Shown piece by piece: positions 26,465 to 34,749 of a stretch of DNA of 64,000 nucleotides (the stretch's first letter is position 1; each line of letters begins with the position of its first letter). The position numbers were made by a program, and so were the translations under genes. This stretch comes from Propionivibrio hellwigii (GTDB taxonomy: Bacteria; Pseudomonadota; Gammaproteobacteria; Burkholderiales; Rhodocyclaceae): the NCBI RefSeq assembly GCF_041770905.1, contig NZ_JBEUWX010000002.1:496001-560000 (forward strand), given 5' to 3'. The notes under the pieces were generated by a model, which saw only the letters and a program-made list of their open reading frames with translations, made no database searches and had not been told where the DNA came from.

Positions 26465-27326
26465 TGTTCCTCTAATTTCGCCGTTTATCGAATTTAGCTT
26501 CATGCGCCGCGCATTGGCGGGCTGTCTGGCGCTTTCGCTGGGGGCGACGCCGATCGGTGTGTTTTTGATGTTGCGCCGCATGAGCCTGGCGGGCGATGCG
26601 ATTTCCCACGCTATTTTGCCCGGCGCGGCGGCAGGCTATCTGCTGGCGGGACTGTCGCTGCCCGCCATGACGCTTGGCGGGCTACTGGCCGGCGTTGCCA
26701 TTGCCCTGCTGGCCGGCGGCGTCGCACGGCATTCGGTGATCCGTGAAGATGCCAGTCTCGCCACGTTTTACCTGATTTCGCTTTCGGCCGGCGTACTGAT
26801 GATTTCTGCGCGCGGCAACAATGTCGATTTACTGCATGTGCTGTTCGGCAGCGTACTGGCGCTCGACGATGCCACCTTGCTGCTACTGGCCGTCGTGGCT
26901 TCGGTGTCGCTCGTTGGCGTCGCGGCCGGACTGCGGCTGATTGTGTTTGACTGCTGCGACCCTGCGCATCTGGCACGCATCAGCCGGCTGGCGCCGCTGG
27001 CGTATTACGGCTTTATGCTGCTGCTGGTGCTTAATTTAATCGGCGGTTTCCACGCGCTCGGCACGCTGATGGCTGTCGGCATCATGATTCTCCCCGCCGC
27101 CGCCGCGCGCTTCTGGGCGGCCAGCATCATGCCGCTGCTGCTGGCGGCCAGCGGCATCGCCTTGACCGGCTCGCTGGCCGGCCTGCTGACTTCCTATTAT
27201 GCCGACCTGCCCGCCGGCCCAACGATTGTGCTGGCACTCGGCGGCGTGTATTTACTGTCGCTGCTTGCCGGGCCGTACGGGCCTGTTGCCGACCGGTTGC
27301 GGCCGCGCTGGCATTTTGAACGTTAG
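26451..27326 (+). CDS. znuB: Metal ABC transporter permease (ZnuB-like)
   Basis: 291 residues from ATG 26451, eight bases after GGAG. Another ATG six bases earlier is too close to it. ABC-3 family permease with eight or nine helices: GVFLMLRRMSLAGDAISHAILPGAAAGYLL is the classic N-terminal pattern, and GGFHALGTLMAVGIMILPAAAARFW the conserved C-terminal helix. It lies between the ATPase and the binding-protein gene. Confidence 0.88.
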   Translation: MSLADVPLISPFIEFSFMRRALAGCLALSLGATPIGVFLMLRRMSLAGDAISHAILPGAAAGYLLAGLSLPAMTLGGLLAGVAIALLAGGVARHSVIREDASLATFYLISLSAGVLMISARGNNVDLLHVLFGSVLALDDATLLLLAVVASVSLVGVAAGLRLIVFDCCDPAHLARISRLAPLAYYGFMLLLVLNLIGGFHALGTLMAVGIMILPAAAARFWAASIMPLLLAASGIALTGSLAGLLTSYYADLPAGPTIVLALGGVYLLSLLAGPYGPVADRLRPRWHFER

Positions 27327-27421
27327 CCTCAATGTTCCGCAAATTTTCAGCCTGTCGTACCCATGCGTAGCGATGCGCAGATTTATAGATTTCATCACCC
27401 AGAAAGAAAGGTTCAGTTGCC

Positions 27422-28426
27422 ATGAAAATATTCCGTCAACATGCCACGATCCGGCGCCTGCGCGCGGGCGCATTCGCCGCGTTGAGCCTCCTCGGCGCAT
27501 CCACCCTGTTCGCCGCCAGCGCCCGCGCCGAACCGATGCCCGTCGTCACCAGTTTCACCATCCTGGCCGATATGACGCGCCAGATCGGCGGCGAGCGCGT
27601 GCAGGTGCACAGCTTGGTCGGCGAAAACGGCAATGCGCATGCCTTCCAGCCCTCGCCTTCCGACGCCCGACGTCTTGGCAGCGCCAAGCTGGTCATCATC
27701 AACGGGCTGGGGTTTGAAGGCTGGATCGAACGGCTCGTGCGCGCTTCCGGCTATCCGGGCAAAGTGGCCGTTGCCAGCGCCGGCATCAAGGCGCTGGACA
27801 TGCCGGAAGGATGCCATCACCACCACCATCACGGGGAACATGGCCACGACCATGCGCACCATCATGACCACGATCACGGCCACAACCACGCGCATGGCGG
27901 TTCCGACCCGCACGCCTGGCAGGACGCCGGTAATGCCTTGCAGTACGTAGATAACATCACCGCCGCGCTCAGTGAGGCCGATCCGGACGGTAAGGCGTTC
28001 TACGCAAGCAACGCCGAGCGTTACAAAGGCGAAATCAAGGCGCTCGATGCCGCCATCCGCCAGGCATTCGCCGCGCTGCCCGAAGCACGCCGCCGCGTGG
28101 TGACCTCGCACGACGCCTTTGCCTACTTTGGCCGCGCCTACGGCATGAAATTTATCGCCCCGCTCGGCATCAATAGCGAAGTCGAGCCTTCCGCCCGTGA
28201 AGTCGGCTGGCTGATCCGCCAGATTCGCCAAGAGCAGATTCCCGCCGTGTTTATGGAAAACATCACCGATCCGCGCCTGATCGAACGCATCAGCAAGGAA
28301 TCCGGCGCGCGGCTCGGCGGCACCTTGTATTCCGACTCGCTCTCCGACAAAAACGGCCCGGCGCCGACTTACCTGAAGATGATGCGCTACAACGCCGACA
28401 CGCTCAGCGCCGCGTTAAAACCCTGA
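27422..28426 (+). CDS. znuA: Periplasmic metal-binding protein with His-rich loop (ZnuA-like)
   Basis: 334 residues. Signal peptide (LRAGAFAALSLLGASTLFAASARA). Metal ligands of cluster A-I proteins: NAHAFQPSPSDA, DPHAWQDAGN, TSHDAFAYFGRAYG and a C-terminal ENITDPR/DSLSD region. Between the first and second ligand is an acidic, His-rich stretch (about residues 135-161) starting HHHHHHGEHGHDH, a typical mark of zinc-specific rather than manganese-specific members. It is the last gene of the operon and is followed by array C. Confidence 0.9.
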   Translation: MKIFRQHATIRRLRAGAFAALSLLGASTLFAASARAEPMPVVTSFTILADMTRQIGGERVQVHSLVGENGNAHAFQPSPSDARRLGSAKLVIINGLGFEGWIERLVRASGYPGKVAVASAGIKALDMPEGCHHHHHHGEHGHDHAHHHDHDHGHNHAHGGSDPHAWQDAGNALQYVDNITAALSEADPDGKAFYASNAERYKGEIKALDAAIRQAFAALPEARRRVVTSHDAFAYFGRAYGMKFIAPLGINSEVEPSAREVGWLIRQIRQEQIPAVFMENITDPRLIERISKESGARLGGTLYSDSLSDKNGPAPTYLKMMRYNADTLSAALKP

Positions 28427-28444
28427 AAACAATCAAGCGCAACG

Positions 28445-28612
28445 GGGTGCCCTGAAGCCCGTGTATTTAGGGACTCTCCAGAGGGATGCTCTGTAGCCCG
28501 TGTAAACAGGGCATCTCCGAGCCCCCTACCCGCCAGCCCTTTATTTATAAGGGGTTTAGAGGCGCCTGCCCGCAAACGCACTATCCACGCGGGGTTCCGA
28601 GGGGGTACTCCA
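28445..28612. repeat. Hairpin-repeat array C (4 units)
   Basis: Four units of 39-40 bp begin about 28450, 28489, 28528 and 28568. In the first two the CCCGTGT arm is on the left (CCCGTGTATTTAGGG, CCCGTGTAAACAGGGC). In the last the CGCGGGG arm is on the right (GCACTATCCACGCGGGG), so units occur in both orientations within one array. It lies between the convergent znuA and antiporter genes and directly abuts the Correia-like element at 28621. Confidence 0.8.
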
Positions 28613-28620
28613 AAAGCTTA

Positions 28621-28732
28621 ATAGCGGCTCGACTTTGCCAAAAGACAAGGCGGCGAGCCGCAGGCAGTACACACCAGTACGGCAAGGCCAGGCCAGCACA
28701 GCAACGCCGTTTTTTGGTAAGGAAGACGTTAT
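28621..28732. mobile_element. Correia-like miniature element, copy 1 (112 bp)
   Basis: Left end ATAGCGGCTCGACTTTGCC and right end the complement of ATAACGTCTTCCTTACC, imperfect inverted repeats of about 22 bp. The core is GACAAGGCGGCGAGCCGCAG, then GCAGTACAC...AGTACGGCAAGGCC and CAACGCCG. This order matches the core of the Neisseria Correia element as I remember it. No ORF. It lies 22 bp before the antiporter stop. Confidence 0.7.
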
Positions 28733-28754
28733 TTCGGAGTGGCCCCCTGCTTCG

Positions 28755-30026
28755 CTACAGGCACTGAAACGCCAGAATCGCGACGCCAGTCGGCAAGCTC
28801 GCCGCCAGAAACAGCGGCAAGGGACGGACGGTCTGGTTAGGAAAAAAGCGTTTGAGAATCGAGAATCCCGCCGGGTTCGGGGCGTTGGCGATAACGGTCA
28901 AGCCGCCGCCCGTCACCGCACCGGCAACGAGCGCATACTTGAATTGCTCGCTGACGCCGGGTACCAGCGAGCCAAGGTATGTCAGTGCCGCATTGTCGGT
29001 GATGGCCGTCAGTGCCGTGGCAATGTAGTACAGCAAGGTTGGGTTGAGGTCGCTCAGAACGAGTTCCAGCCACCATTGCTGAAAACCACCCAAGGTAATC
29101 AGCCCGGCAAGGAAAAAAGCGACAAGCAGCCCTTCCCGGATGTAAAGACGCCCCTGATAGGCTCGGTAAGCCTCGGCAAAGCCGAGAAAGAAAAGGAACA
29201 AGCCGAGGAAAATGACCGGATGGTGGGCAAAGATCACGACACCCGCGAGAAACGCCAGGTGCACAATAATGATGGGGAGGGGAATATTGGGTTTCTGGGC
29301 ATCATCCGCTTTCATGCTTTTGGCTTTTTCCATCAGTTCGTGGCGGAAAATCCAGGTCACGATCGATGCGTTAATTATGACGGCAATGGCGGCTTTCCAG
29401 CCAAAATGGGTCAGCATGAACGGCGTATTCCAGCCCCAGGGCGCAGCAACCATCAGTACGGGAGGTGCGGCAAAGTGTGTCAGCGTGCCGCCGATCGAGA
29501 CATTGACGAAGAGGACGCCAATCGTTGCATAGCGCAGGCGTAGGCTCAACTTTTCGGAAAAACAGGTATCGCTGAGCATCAGCGCCGCCAATGTCATGGC
29601 GCCCGGCTCGGTGATAAACGAGCCTGTCATCGGCAGGAAGGAGAGGCAGAGAAAATAGACCGCCAGATTGCTCGGCAGGGGCAATATCTTGGCAATGCCG
29701 TTCAGCCAAGACATTACCGCGTGCAAAATCGGCCGACTGGCAGCAACGACCATGATGGCAAGCACAAATAACGGCTCGGTGAAGCTGCGGCTTTCCATAT
29801 ACTTGATGGCGGATTCTGTTCCGCTATATACGGCCATCGAGGAGATCAGAACAAACGCCCAGAAGCCGAAAACCACTTCCACTTCTCCGAGCAGATGAAA
29901 TAGGCCGGAATGTGTGTGATATCGGTGGGCCAGACGGGTAAAAAAGCTGGCGGAAAACGTATGCAACAGCGCAATGCAAAAAATTACCGCGGCAAAAATG
30001 TCGAACAGTGATGGAGCAGTAACCAT
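28755..30026 (-). CDS. Putative Na+/H+ antiporter (PF07399-type)
   Basis: 423 residues with about 11-12 hydrophobic segments. It resembles the Na_H_antiport_3 family as I recall it: SASFFTRLAHRYHTHSGLFHLLGEVEVVFGFWA at 26-58, SFITEPGAMTLAALMLSD near 157-174, LTAITDNAALTYLGSLVPG and VAGAVTGGGLTVIANAPNPAG near 367-396. The last motif (GGxTVIANAPNPAG) recalls the ion-transporter superfamily (CitM/ArsB/NhaD). Substrate assignment is by family only. It is a single-gene unit convergent with znuA. Confidence 0.75.
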   Translation of the reverse strand: MVTAPSLFDIFAAVIFCIALLHTFSASFFTRLAHRYHTHSGLFHLLGEVEVVFGFWAFVLISSMAVYSGTESAIKYMESRSFTEPLFVLAIMVVAASRPILHAVMSWLNGIAKILPLPSNLAVYFLCLSFLPMTGSFITEPGAMTLAALMLSDTCFSEKLSLRLRYATIGVLFVNVSIGGTLTHFAAPPVLMVAAPWGWNTPFMLTHFGWKAAIAVIINASIVTWIFRHELMEKAKSMKADDAQKPNIPLPIIIVHLAFLAGVVIFAHHPVIFLGLFLFFLGFAEAYRAYQGRLYIREGLLVAFFLAGLITLGGFQQWWLELVLSDLNPTLLYYIATALTAITDNAALTYLGSLVPGVSEQFKYALVAGAVTGGGLTVIANAPNPAGFSILKRFFPNQTVRPLPLFLAASLPTGVAILAFQCL

Positions 30027-30347
30027 AATTTCTCCAGATTATATTCATCCATAAAAATCATCCGGCCATATCGGTTCGTCCTGCCGCATTCGTCGCGGCA
30101 TGCCGCTTGGCTTGTTGTACGCGGGCATCCGTAGATATCGCGCCGCTTTGCCAACCTGATTTCATGGATTGGAATGACTGCCCCGATCAGCAAAAATGAT
30201 CGGGATCCCACTTTGATTCTGACGATATTTCTACATCAGTTCAATGTGGGAAATACGTAAGGAGAAGTCTTTTCGTGCAACAGCGCCCAGTCACCGCCAC
30301 ACATTCTGTTTGAGCGTTACGCTACTTCTACAAGGCCGAGCAGCAAT
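30027..30347. other. Intergenic gap upstream of the antiporter
   Basis: 321 bp. An inverted repeat CCGATCA-GCAAAAA-TGATCGG at about 30182-30203 is perfect over 7 bp but has no T-run. A second short repeat pair (ATCCCAC and GTGGGA) flanks a spacer after it. These could be regulatory for the antiporter, whose start is at 30026, but no known riboswitch was recognised. No ORF seen. Confidence 0.35.
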
Positions 30348-30608
30348 TTACGCCGTTTTATTTTTTGTACTGCCGGGCTTGCGGCCGCGCGCAGGCGCGG
30401 GCAGATCGCAGGATAAACGGTAACTTGTACCTTCTATTTTTTTGCCGTTGATAAAGCGCGTCACTTTGCAGCAGATCAGTTCGCCCGATTCGGCAAGCTG
30501 CGCAAACGCCGGTTGCAGGCGCGCTATCGGCACATTCAGCGCCTTGGAAATATCGGCATCGAGTTGCTCACCGTTACTTCTCAAGTACTTCAGAATGTTC
30601 GCATCCAT
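30348..30608 (-). CDS. Small winged-helix/HTH protein (ArcR-like)
   Basis: 86 residues from ATG 30608, preceded by AGGGAGCGCGT. A single HTH-like domain: ILKYLRSNGEQLDADISKALNVPIARLQPAFAQLAESGELICCKVTRF, the wing being RFINGKKIEGTSYRLS. The basic C-terminal tail is PARGRKPGSTKNKTA. Such small proteins are common in betaproteobacteria with unknown targets. A palindrome-rich stretch lies upstream at 30677-30711. Confidence 0.65.
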   Translation of the reverse strand: MDANILKYLRSNGEQLDADISKALNVPIARLQPAFAQLAESGELICCKVTRFINGKKIEGTSYRLSCDLPAPARGRKPGSTKNKTA

Positions 30609-30676
30609 ACGCGCTCCCTGTTCGCAATCGAATTGAATTGGTTTATACATCGTTCGTTGACATCATTATGCATATA

Positions 30677-30711
30677 GGTACGACGTACAACGTTTCTGCA
30701 CGATACGTACC
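30677..30711. promoter_or_regulatory. Possible operator upstream of the small HTH gene
   Basis: GGTACGACGTAC (30677-30688) contains the palindrome GTACG-A-CGTAC. A reversed half (CGATACGTACC, 30701-30711) follows about 12 bp later. It lies about 70 bp upstream of the HTH gene start, where an autoregulatory site could be. Pure inference from symmetry. Confidence 0.25.
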
Positions 30712-30741
30712 GCTTTCATGCCTGATGCAACGATATGAAAT

Positions 30742-30768
30742 AAAAAACCCGGCCAAGTTACCGGGCTT
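30742..30768 (-). terminator. Intrinsic terminator of the bcp-slyD unit
   Basis: Read on the minus strand, GCCCGG-TAACTTGG-CCGGGT is followed directly by a run of six T. It lies about 105 bp after the stop of the SlyD-like gene, on the same strand. Confidence 0.75.
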
Positions 30769-30873
30769 GTAATAATGGCGCATTATACAATAATGACGCG
30801 GTTTACGCCGGCTATCTGTCCATTATCAGTGTGCCTGCCGCATTTTCTTTATTCCCACTGCGCTATCTGGCAC

Positions 30874-31365
30874 TCAGTCACATTGCCCTCCGTGCTCATG
30901 GACGTGACCATGAGAAATTTCCTCATCACTGGCCGGACGCACCGCCCTGACTGTACAGGTAAAAATCAGTGCCGTGCCCGCCAACGGGTGGTTGCCGTCG
31001 AGAACGACCCTGTCATCGGCAATTTCGGTTACGCGGTAAATCAGCATATCGTCTTCACTCCCGCGTTCGGGAATACCTTCAAACTGCATGCCGACCTGCA
31101 ATTCCTTGGGAAAACTGCTACGCGGCTCAATCTCGATCAGATCGGCGTCGTATTCACCGAATGCATCATTCGGCTGCATTTTGACAGTCACCGACTCGCC
31201 AATTTTTTTGCCTTGCAACGCTTCTTCGATCATGGGAAAAATATCGTCATAGCCGCCATGCAGATAAACGATAGGATCTTTTCCGGCATCGACCAGCGTG
31301 CCTTCGGGATCGGTAACGCTGTAATTGAGCGTCACTACGGTATTTTTGATGACTTCTTCATTCAT
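30874..31365 (-). CDS. SlyD-like FKBP-type peptidyl-prolyl isomerase
   Basis: 163 residues. FKBP half: IKNTVVTLNYSVTDPEGTLVDAG at the N-terminus, then YLHGGYDDIFPMIEEALQGKKIGE. The inserted IF chaperone domain follows (NDAFGEYDADLIEIEPRSSFPKELQVGMQFE), then DGNHPLAGTALIFTCTVRAVRPAS. A short metal-binding tail (HGHVHEHGGQCD) remains where E. coli SlyD has a long one. Cytoplasmic folding helper, possibly supplying nickel. It overlaps the peroxiredoxin stop by 4 bp. Confidence 0.88.
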   Translation of the reverse strand: MNEEVIKNTVVTLNYSVTDPEGTLVDAGKDPIVYLHGGYDDIFPMIEEALQGKKIGESVTVKMQPNDAFGEYDADLIEIEPRSSFPKELQVGMQFEGIPERGSEDDMLIYRVTEIADDRVVLDGNHPLAGTALIFTCTVRAVRPASDEEISHGHVHEHGGQCD

Positions 31366-31853
31366 AGTTTCAGCTCCTTGAGGCGATGCAGAATATCCGC
31401 AACATGCCCTTTCGGATTAACGCCATATAAAGCGTCAAGCAATGTGCCACGCTTATCGATGATGAATGTCGAGCGGACAATCCCAAAACGCTTGGGGCCA
31501 CCCGCTGCCTTCTCTGTTTCATTTGCTTCTTTTTCCTGCCAGACACCGTATTGCCGGCACACGCTGCCATCAGCGTCAGAAAGCAATGGGACTGATATGC
31601 CGTGCTGGTCGCGGAATTCAGCATGCTTCAGGCAATCGTCGCGGCTGATGCCCAGCGCGATACAGTCATGTTTCTGGAAAGCCTCCTCATGATCTGAAAA
31701 ATCCGTGGCTTCCAGAATACAGCTCGGCGTGCCATCCTTAGAATAGAAAAAAAGTACGACATTATGTTTGCCGCGAAAATCAGCAAGCCTGACCGGCGCC
31801 ATGTCCGCATCCGGCAGTGTGAATAACGGTGCGGTGTTTCCGGGTTTCAGCAT
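31362..31853 (-). CDS. bcp: Peroxiredoxin, Bcp/PrxQ type
   Basis: 163 residues. Thioredoxin-like fold with LADFRGKHNVVLFFYSKDGTPSCILEATDF. The peroxidatic Cys is residue 45. E. coli Bcp has a second Cys five residues later, here Thr50, so it should work as a 1-Cys enzyme or use another resolving Cys (C64, C75 or C97). Reduces hydroperoxides in the cytoplasm. Co-transcribed with the SlyD-like gene. Confidence 0.88.
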   Translation of the reverse strand: MLKPGNTAPLFTLPDADMAPVRLADFRGKHNVVLFFYSKDGTPSCILEATDFSDHEEAFQKHDCIALGISRDDCLKHAEFRDQHGISVPLLSDADGSVCRQYGVWQEKEANETEKAAGGPKRFGIVRSTFIIDKRGTLLDALYGVNPKGHVADILHRLKELKL

Positions 31854-32086
31854 GCGCTTTCCTTCAGTAAAAGTTGATCGCCGACGGACATTTTATTTCC
31901 TGTGTGCTGTTTATTTTATGCGCCACTTTACGCCGCATGCATCAAAGGCTCCGACGTTTGCTGGCGCGGGCAGGCGCACATTACCAGAAAAAGATATGCG
32001 CGAAGCTACGTGCTACAGAAAAATCCGTTGAAATAAGGCTTTCCGGATAGACGGCATAAACAACCAAAGCCGGCATACGCGCAATG

Positions 32087-32458
32087 CTAGGGCTTTACCT
32101 CAGTTACCTCAGCAGGCGGCTGACTTGTGCTGCGTTTGACTTGATCTTCTTTTTGACGCGCTTTCGATACGGCGGATGCTGCCGGCCGCTTGTCTGGAAT
32201 CTGCACGAAAACCTCGTCATCCTTGACCATCCCAAGTTCAAAGCGGGCGCGCTCTTCAATGGCATCGTAACCTTGCTTGAGGTCGCGTACTTCCGCATCA
32301 AGGCCCGCATTGCGCAGTTGCAGCTTACGATTAATCTCCTGCTGCGCCCGCAATTGCTGATCGACATCCCAGACGCGCAACCAACTCCCCTTGCCGAACC
32401 ATAAGGGATATTGCAAAAGCGCAACCAGTACCATCAATGCCAGAGAAAGCCAGCGCAC
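32087..32458 (-). CDS. ftsB: Cell division protein FtsB
   Basis: 123 residues from a GTG preceded by GGGGG. One N-terminal membrane helix (LSLALMVLVALLQYPLWFG), then a coiled coil (QQLRAQQEINRKLQLRNAGLDAEVRDLKQGYDAIEERAR) and ELGMVKDDEVFVQI, the usual FtsB end of the conserved domain. A Pro/Lys-rich tail of about 35 residues follows. FtsB joins FtsL and FtsQ in the divisome. It follows eno, as in most beta- and gammaproteobacteria. Confidence 0.9.
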   Translation of the reverse strand: MRWLSLALMVLVALLQYPLWFGKGSWLRVWDVDQQLRAQQEINRKLQLRNAGLDAEVRDLKQGYDAIEERARFELGMVKDDEVFVQIPDKRPAASAVSKARQKEDQVKRSTSQPPAEVTEVKP

Positions 32459-32519
32459 GATACCCCCGGATCAGCCGCGCGCCCGGCTATCGGTTTGAGT
32501 GATGAAAAATTGCCGCATG

Positions 32520-33803
32520 TTATCTGAGGCTATAGAACGCATCACTCCCCGGATAGGTTGCCGTATCGCCAAGATCCTCCTCGATGCGCAACAACTGATT
32601 ATATTTGGCGATACGATCAGAACGCGACAGCGAACCCGTTTTGATTTGCAGCGCATTCATGCCGACTGCGATATCAGCGATTGTCGTATCCTCGGTCTCG
32701 CCCGAACGGTGCGAAACAACGGCTGTGTATCCTGCGCGTTTAGCCATCTCGATGGCGGCAAAGGTCTCCGAAAGCGTACCGATCTGGTTGATCTTGACGA
32801 GAATCGAATTGGCAATGCCCTGCTGGATACCATCCTTGAAAATCCGGGTATTGGTAACGAACACATCGTCGCCGACCAGCTGGATGCGTTTGCCCAGGCG
32901 CTCGGTCAGCAGCTTCCAGCCGCTCCAGTCATCCTCGGCCATGCCATCCTCGATGCTAATGATGGGAAAAGTGTCGGCCAGATTGGCAAGGTAATCGGCA
33001 AGCTGCGCAGAAGTTAGCTGCAACCCTTCGCCGGTTAGATAATATTTACCTTCCTTGAAAAATTCCGAGGCCGCACAGTCAAGCCCAAGCAGCACGTCTT
33101 CTCCCGGGAAATAGCCGGCCGCTTCGATCGCCTCGACAATTAGCTTCAGGGCTTCGGCATGGCTGGACAGATTGGGCGCAAAACCACCCTCATCGCCGAC
33201 GGCCGTCGACATCCCCCGCTTATCGATCAGTTTTTTCAGCGTGTGAAATACCTCGGCGCCGCAACGCAGTGCTTCACGGAAGGAGTTCTGACCAATGGGC
33301 AGAATCATGAACTCCTGGAAATCAAGATTGTTATTGGCATGCTCGCCGCCGTTGACGATGTTCATCATCGGCACCGGCATCTGCATCGGCCCGGAACCGC
33401 CGAAATAGCGGTATAGCGGCAGGCCCGACTCTTCTGCAGCAGCTTTGGCGACAGCGATCGAAACGGCCAGAATGGCATTGGCGCCCAGGCGCGATTTATT
33501 TTCCGTGCCATCGAGCTGAACCAGCGTCTGGTCAATGAAAGCCTGTTCCTGCGCATCCAGGCCGATAACCGCCTCAACGATCTCGGTATTGACGTTTTCG
33601 ACAGCCTGCGTCACGCCTTTGCCGGTATAACGCGCCGCGTCGCCATCACGCAGTTCGACGGCCTCGCGCGTGCCTGTCGAAGCGCCCGAAGGCACTGCCG
33701 CGCGGCCCAGAACGCCCGATTCGAGCAGGACATCGCATTCGACGGTAGGATTGCCGCGTGAATCAAGAACTTCACGGGCGACGATATCAACGACTGAACT
33801 CAT
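32520..33803 (-). CDS. eno: Enolase
   Basis: 427 residues, full length. Landmarks include SRGNPTVECDVLL, GASTGTREAVELRD, GGEHANNNLDFQEFMILP and SIEDGMAEDDWSGW. Catalytic/ligand segments are VGDDVFVTN, SILVKINQIGTLSET and VVSHRSGETEDTTIADIAV. Converts 2-phosphoglycerate to phosphoenolpyruvate, which its neighbour KdsA uses. It lies between kdsA and ftsB. Confidence 0.97.
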   Translation of the reverse strand: MSSVVDIVAREVLDSRGNPTVECDVLLESGVLGRAAVPSGASTGTREAVELRDGDAARYTGKGVTQAVENVNTEIVEAVIGLDAQEQAFIDQTLVQLDGTENKSRLGANAILAVSIAVAKAAAEESGLPLYRYFGGSGPMQMPVPMMNIVNGGEHANNNLDFQEFMILPIGQNSFREALRCGAEVFHTLKKLIDKRGMSTAVGDEGGFAPNLSSHAEALKLIVEAIEAAGYFPGEDVLLGLDCAASEFFKEGKYYLTGEGLQLTSAQLADYLANLADTFPIISIEDGMAEDDWSGWKLLTERLGKRIQLVGDDVFVTNTRIFKDGIQQGIANSILVKINQIGTLSETFAAIEMAKRAGYTAVVSHRSGETEDTTIADIAVGMNALQIKTGSLSRSDRIAKYNQLLRIEEDLGDTATYPGSDAFYSLR

Positions 33804-33912
33804 GGCTTTCCTTCATTGGTCAGAATTTTCATTTTCTCTGCCGGAGTTTTTACCAGAACTGCACACTCCCGATCTGCCCGGAACGGGCAAAAATTCCAGT
33901 CTTTATCAATGC

Positions 33913-34749
33913 TCAGTGCATTTCCTCAAAACCATGCGCCTTGACGAGGCCATCAAGCACCGTCACTACGCGCAACAGCGAGGCCATGCGATCAAGCGGC
34001 CAGCTGTTGGGTCCGTCAGAAAAGGCTTTTTCCGGACACGGATGCGTTTCCATGAACAGGCCGGCAATGCCCGTGGCAACAGCGGCACGCGCCAGCACCG
34101 GCACAAACTCGCGCTGCCCGCCGGAAGAGCTTCCTTGCCCGCCGGGCAACTGCACCGAGTGCGTAGCGTCAAATACAACCGGACAGCCGGTTTCACGCAT
34201 AATCGCCAGCGAACGCATGTCAGAAACAAGATTGTTGTAACCGAACGAGGCGCCACGTTCGCAGACCATCAGAGTCTCTGCGCTGCCGTTGGCCTCCCTG
34301 GCCTTGGCGACAACGTGCTTCATGTCACCCGGTGCCAGGAACTGCCCTTTCTTGATATTGACCGGCTTACCCGTCGCTGCGACGGCGTGGATGAAATCCG
34401 TCTGACGGCACAGAAAGGCCGGTGTCTGCAGCACATCGACCACGGAAGCAACTGCCGTAATATCGGCGATTTCATGGACATCGGTCAGAACGGGAACGCC
34501 TGTCTGGCGACGAACCTCCTCGAGAATGCGTAGCCCTACCTCAAGTCCGGGGCCACGCGGCGACTGTCCAGAACTGCGATTTGCCTTGTCGTAAGAGGCT
34601 TTAAAAATATAAGGCAAGGCAAGCTCGGCACAGATTTCCTTCAGGGTTCCGGCAACGTCGACACAAAGTTCGAGCGATTCAGCCGTGCATGGACCCGCGA
34701 TAAGGAACAGCGGCCTGTCAAGGCCAACGTCAAAACCACAGAGTTTCAT
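33913..34749 (-). CDS. kdsA: 3-deoxy-D-manno-octulosonate-8-phosphate synthase
   Basis: 278 residues from ATG 34749. The ATG overlaps the pyrG stop (ATGA) and has GGAGG upstream. The frame opens further but the extension is pyrG sequence. Key motifs: FLIAGPCTAES, FKASYDKANRSS, GLEVGLRILEEVR, LTDVHE, KKGQFLAPGDM and DATHSVQLPGGQGSSSGGQREFV, then METHPCPEKAFSDGPN. Condenses phosphoenolpyruvate and arabinose-5-phosphate for the Kdo of lipopolysaccharide, so the cell has an LPS-type outer membrane. Confidence 0.96.
   Translation of the reverse strand: MKLCGFDVGLDRPLFLIAGPCTAESLELCVDVAGTLKEICAELALPYIFKASYDKANRSSGQSPRGPGLEVGLRILEEVRRQTGVPVLTDVHEIADITAVASVVDVLQTPAFLCRQTDFIHAVAATGKPVNIKKGQFLAPGDMKHVVAKAREANGSAETLMVCERGASFGYNNLVSDMRSLAIMRETGCPVVFDATHSVQLPGGQGSSSGGQREFVPVLARAAVATGIAGLFMETHPCPEKAFSDGPNSWPLDRMASLLRVVTVLDGLVKAHGFEEMH

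Noticed and set aside
27413..28231. 272-codon open frame on the minus strand
   Set aside because: Antisense to znuA. Its Val/Met-rich stretch is the complement of the His codons of the metal-binding loop.
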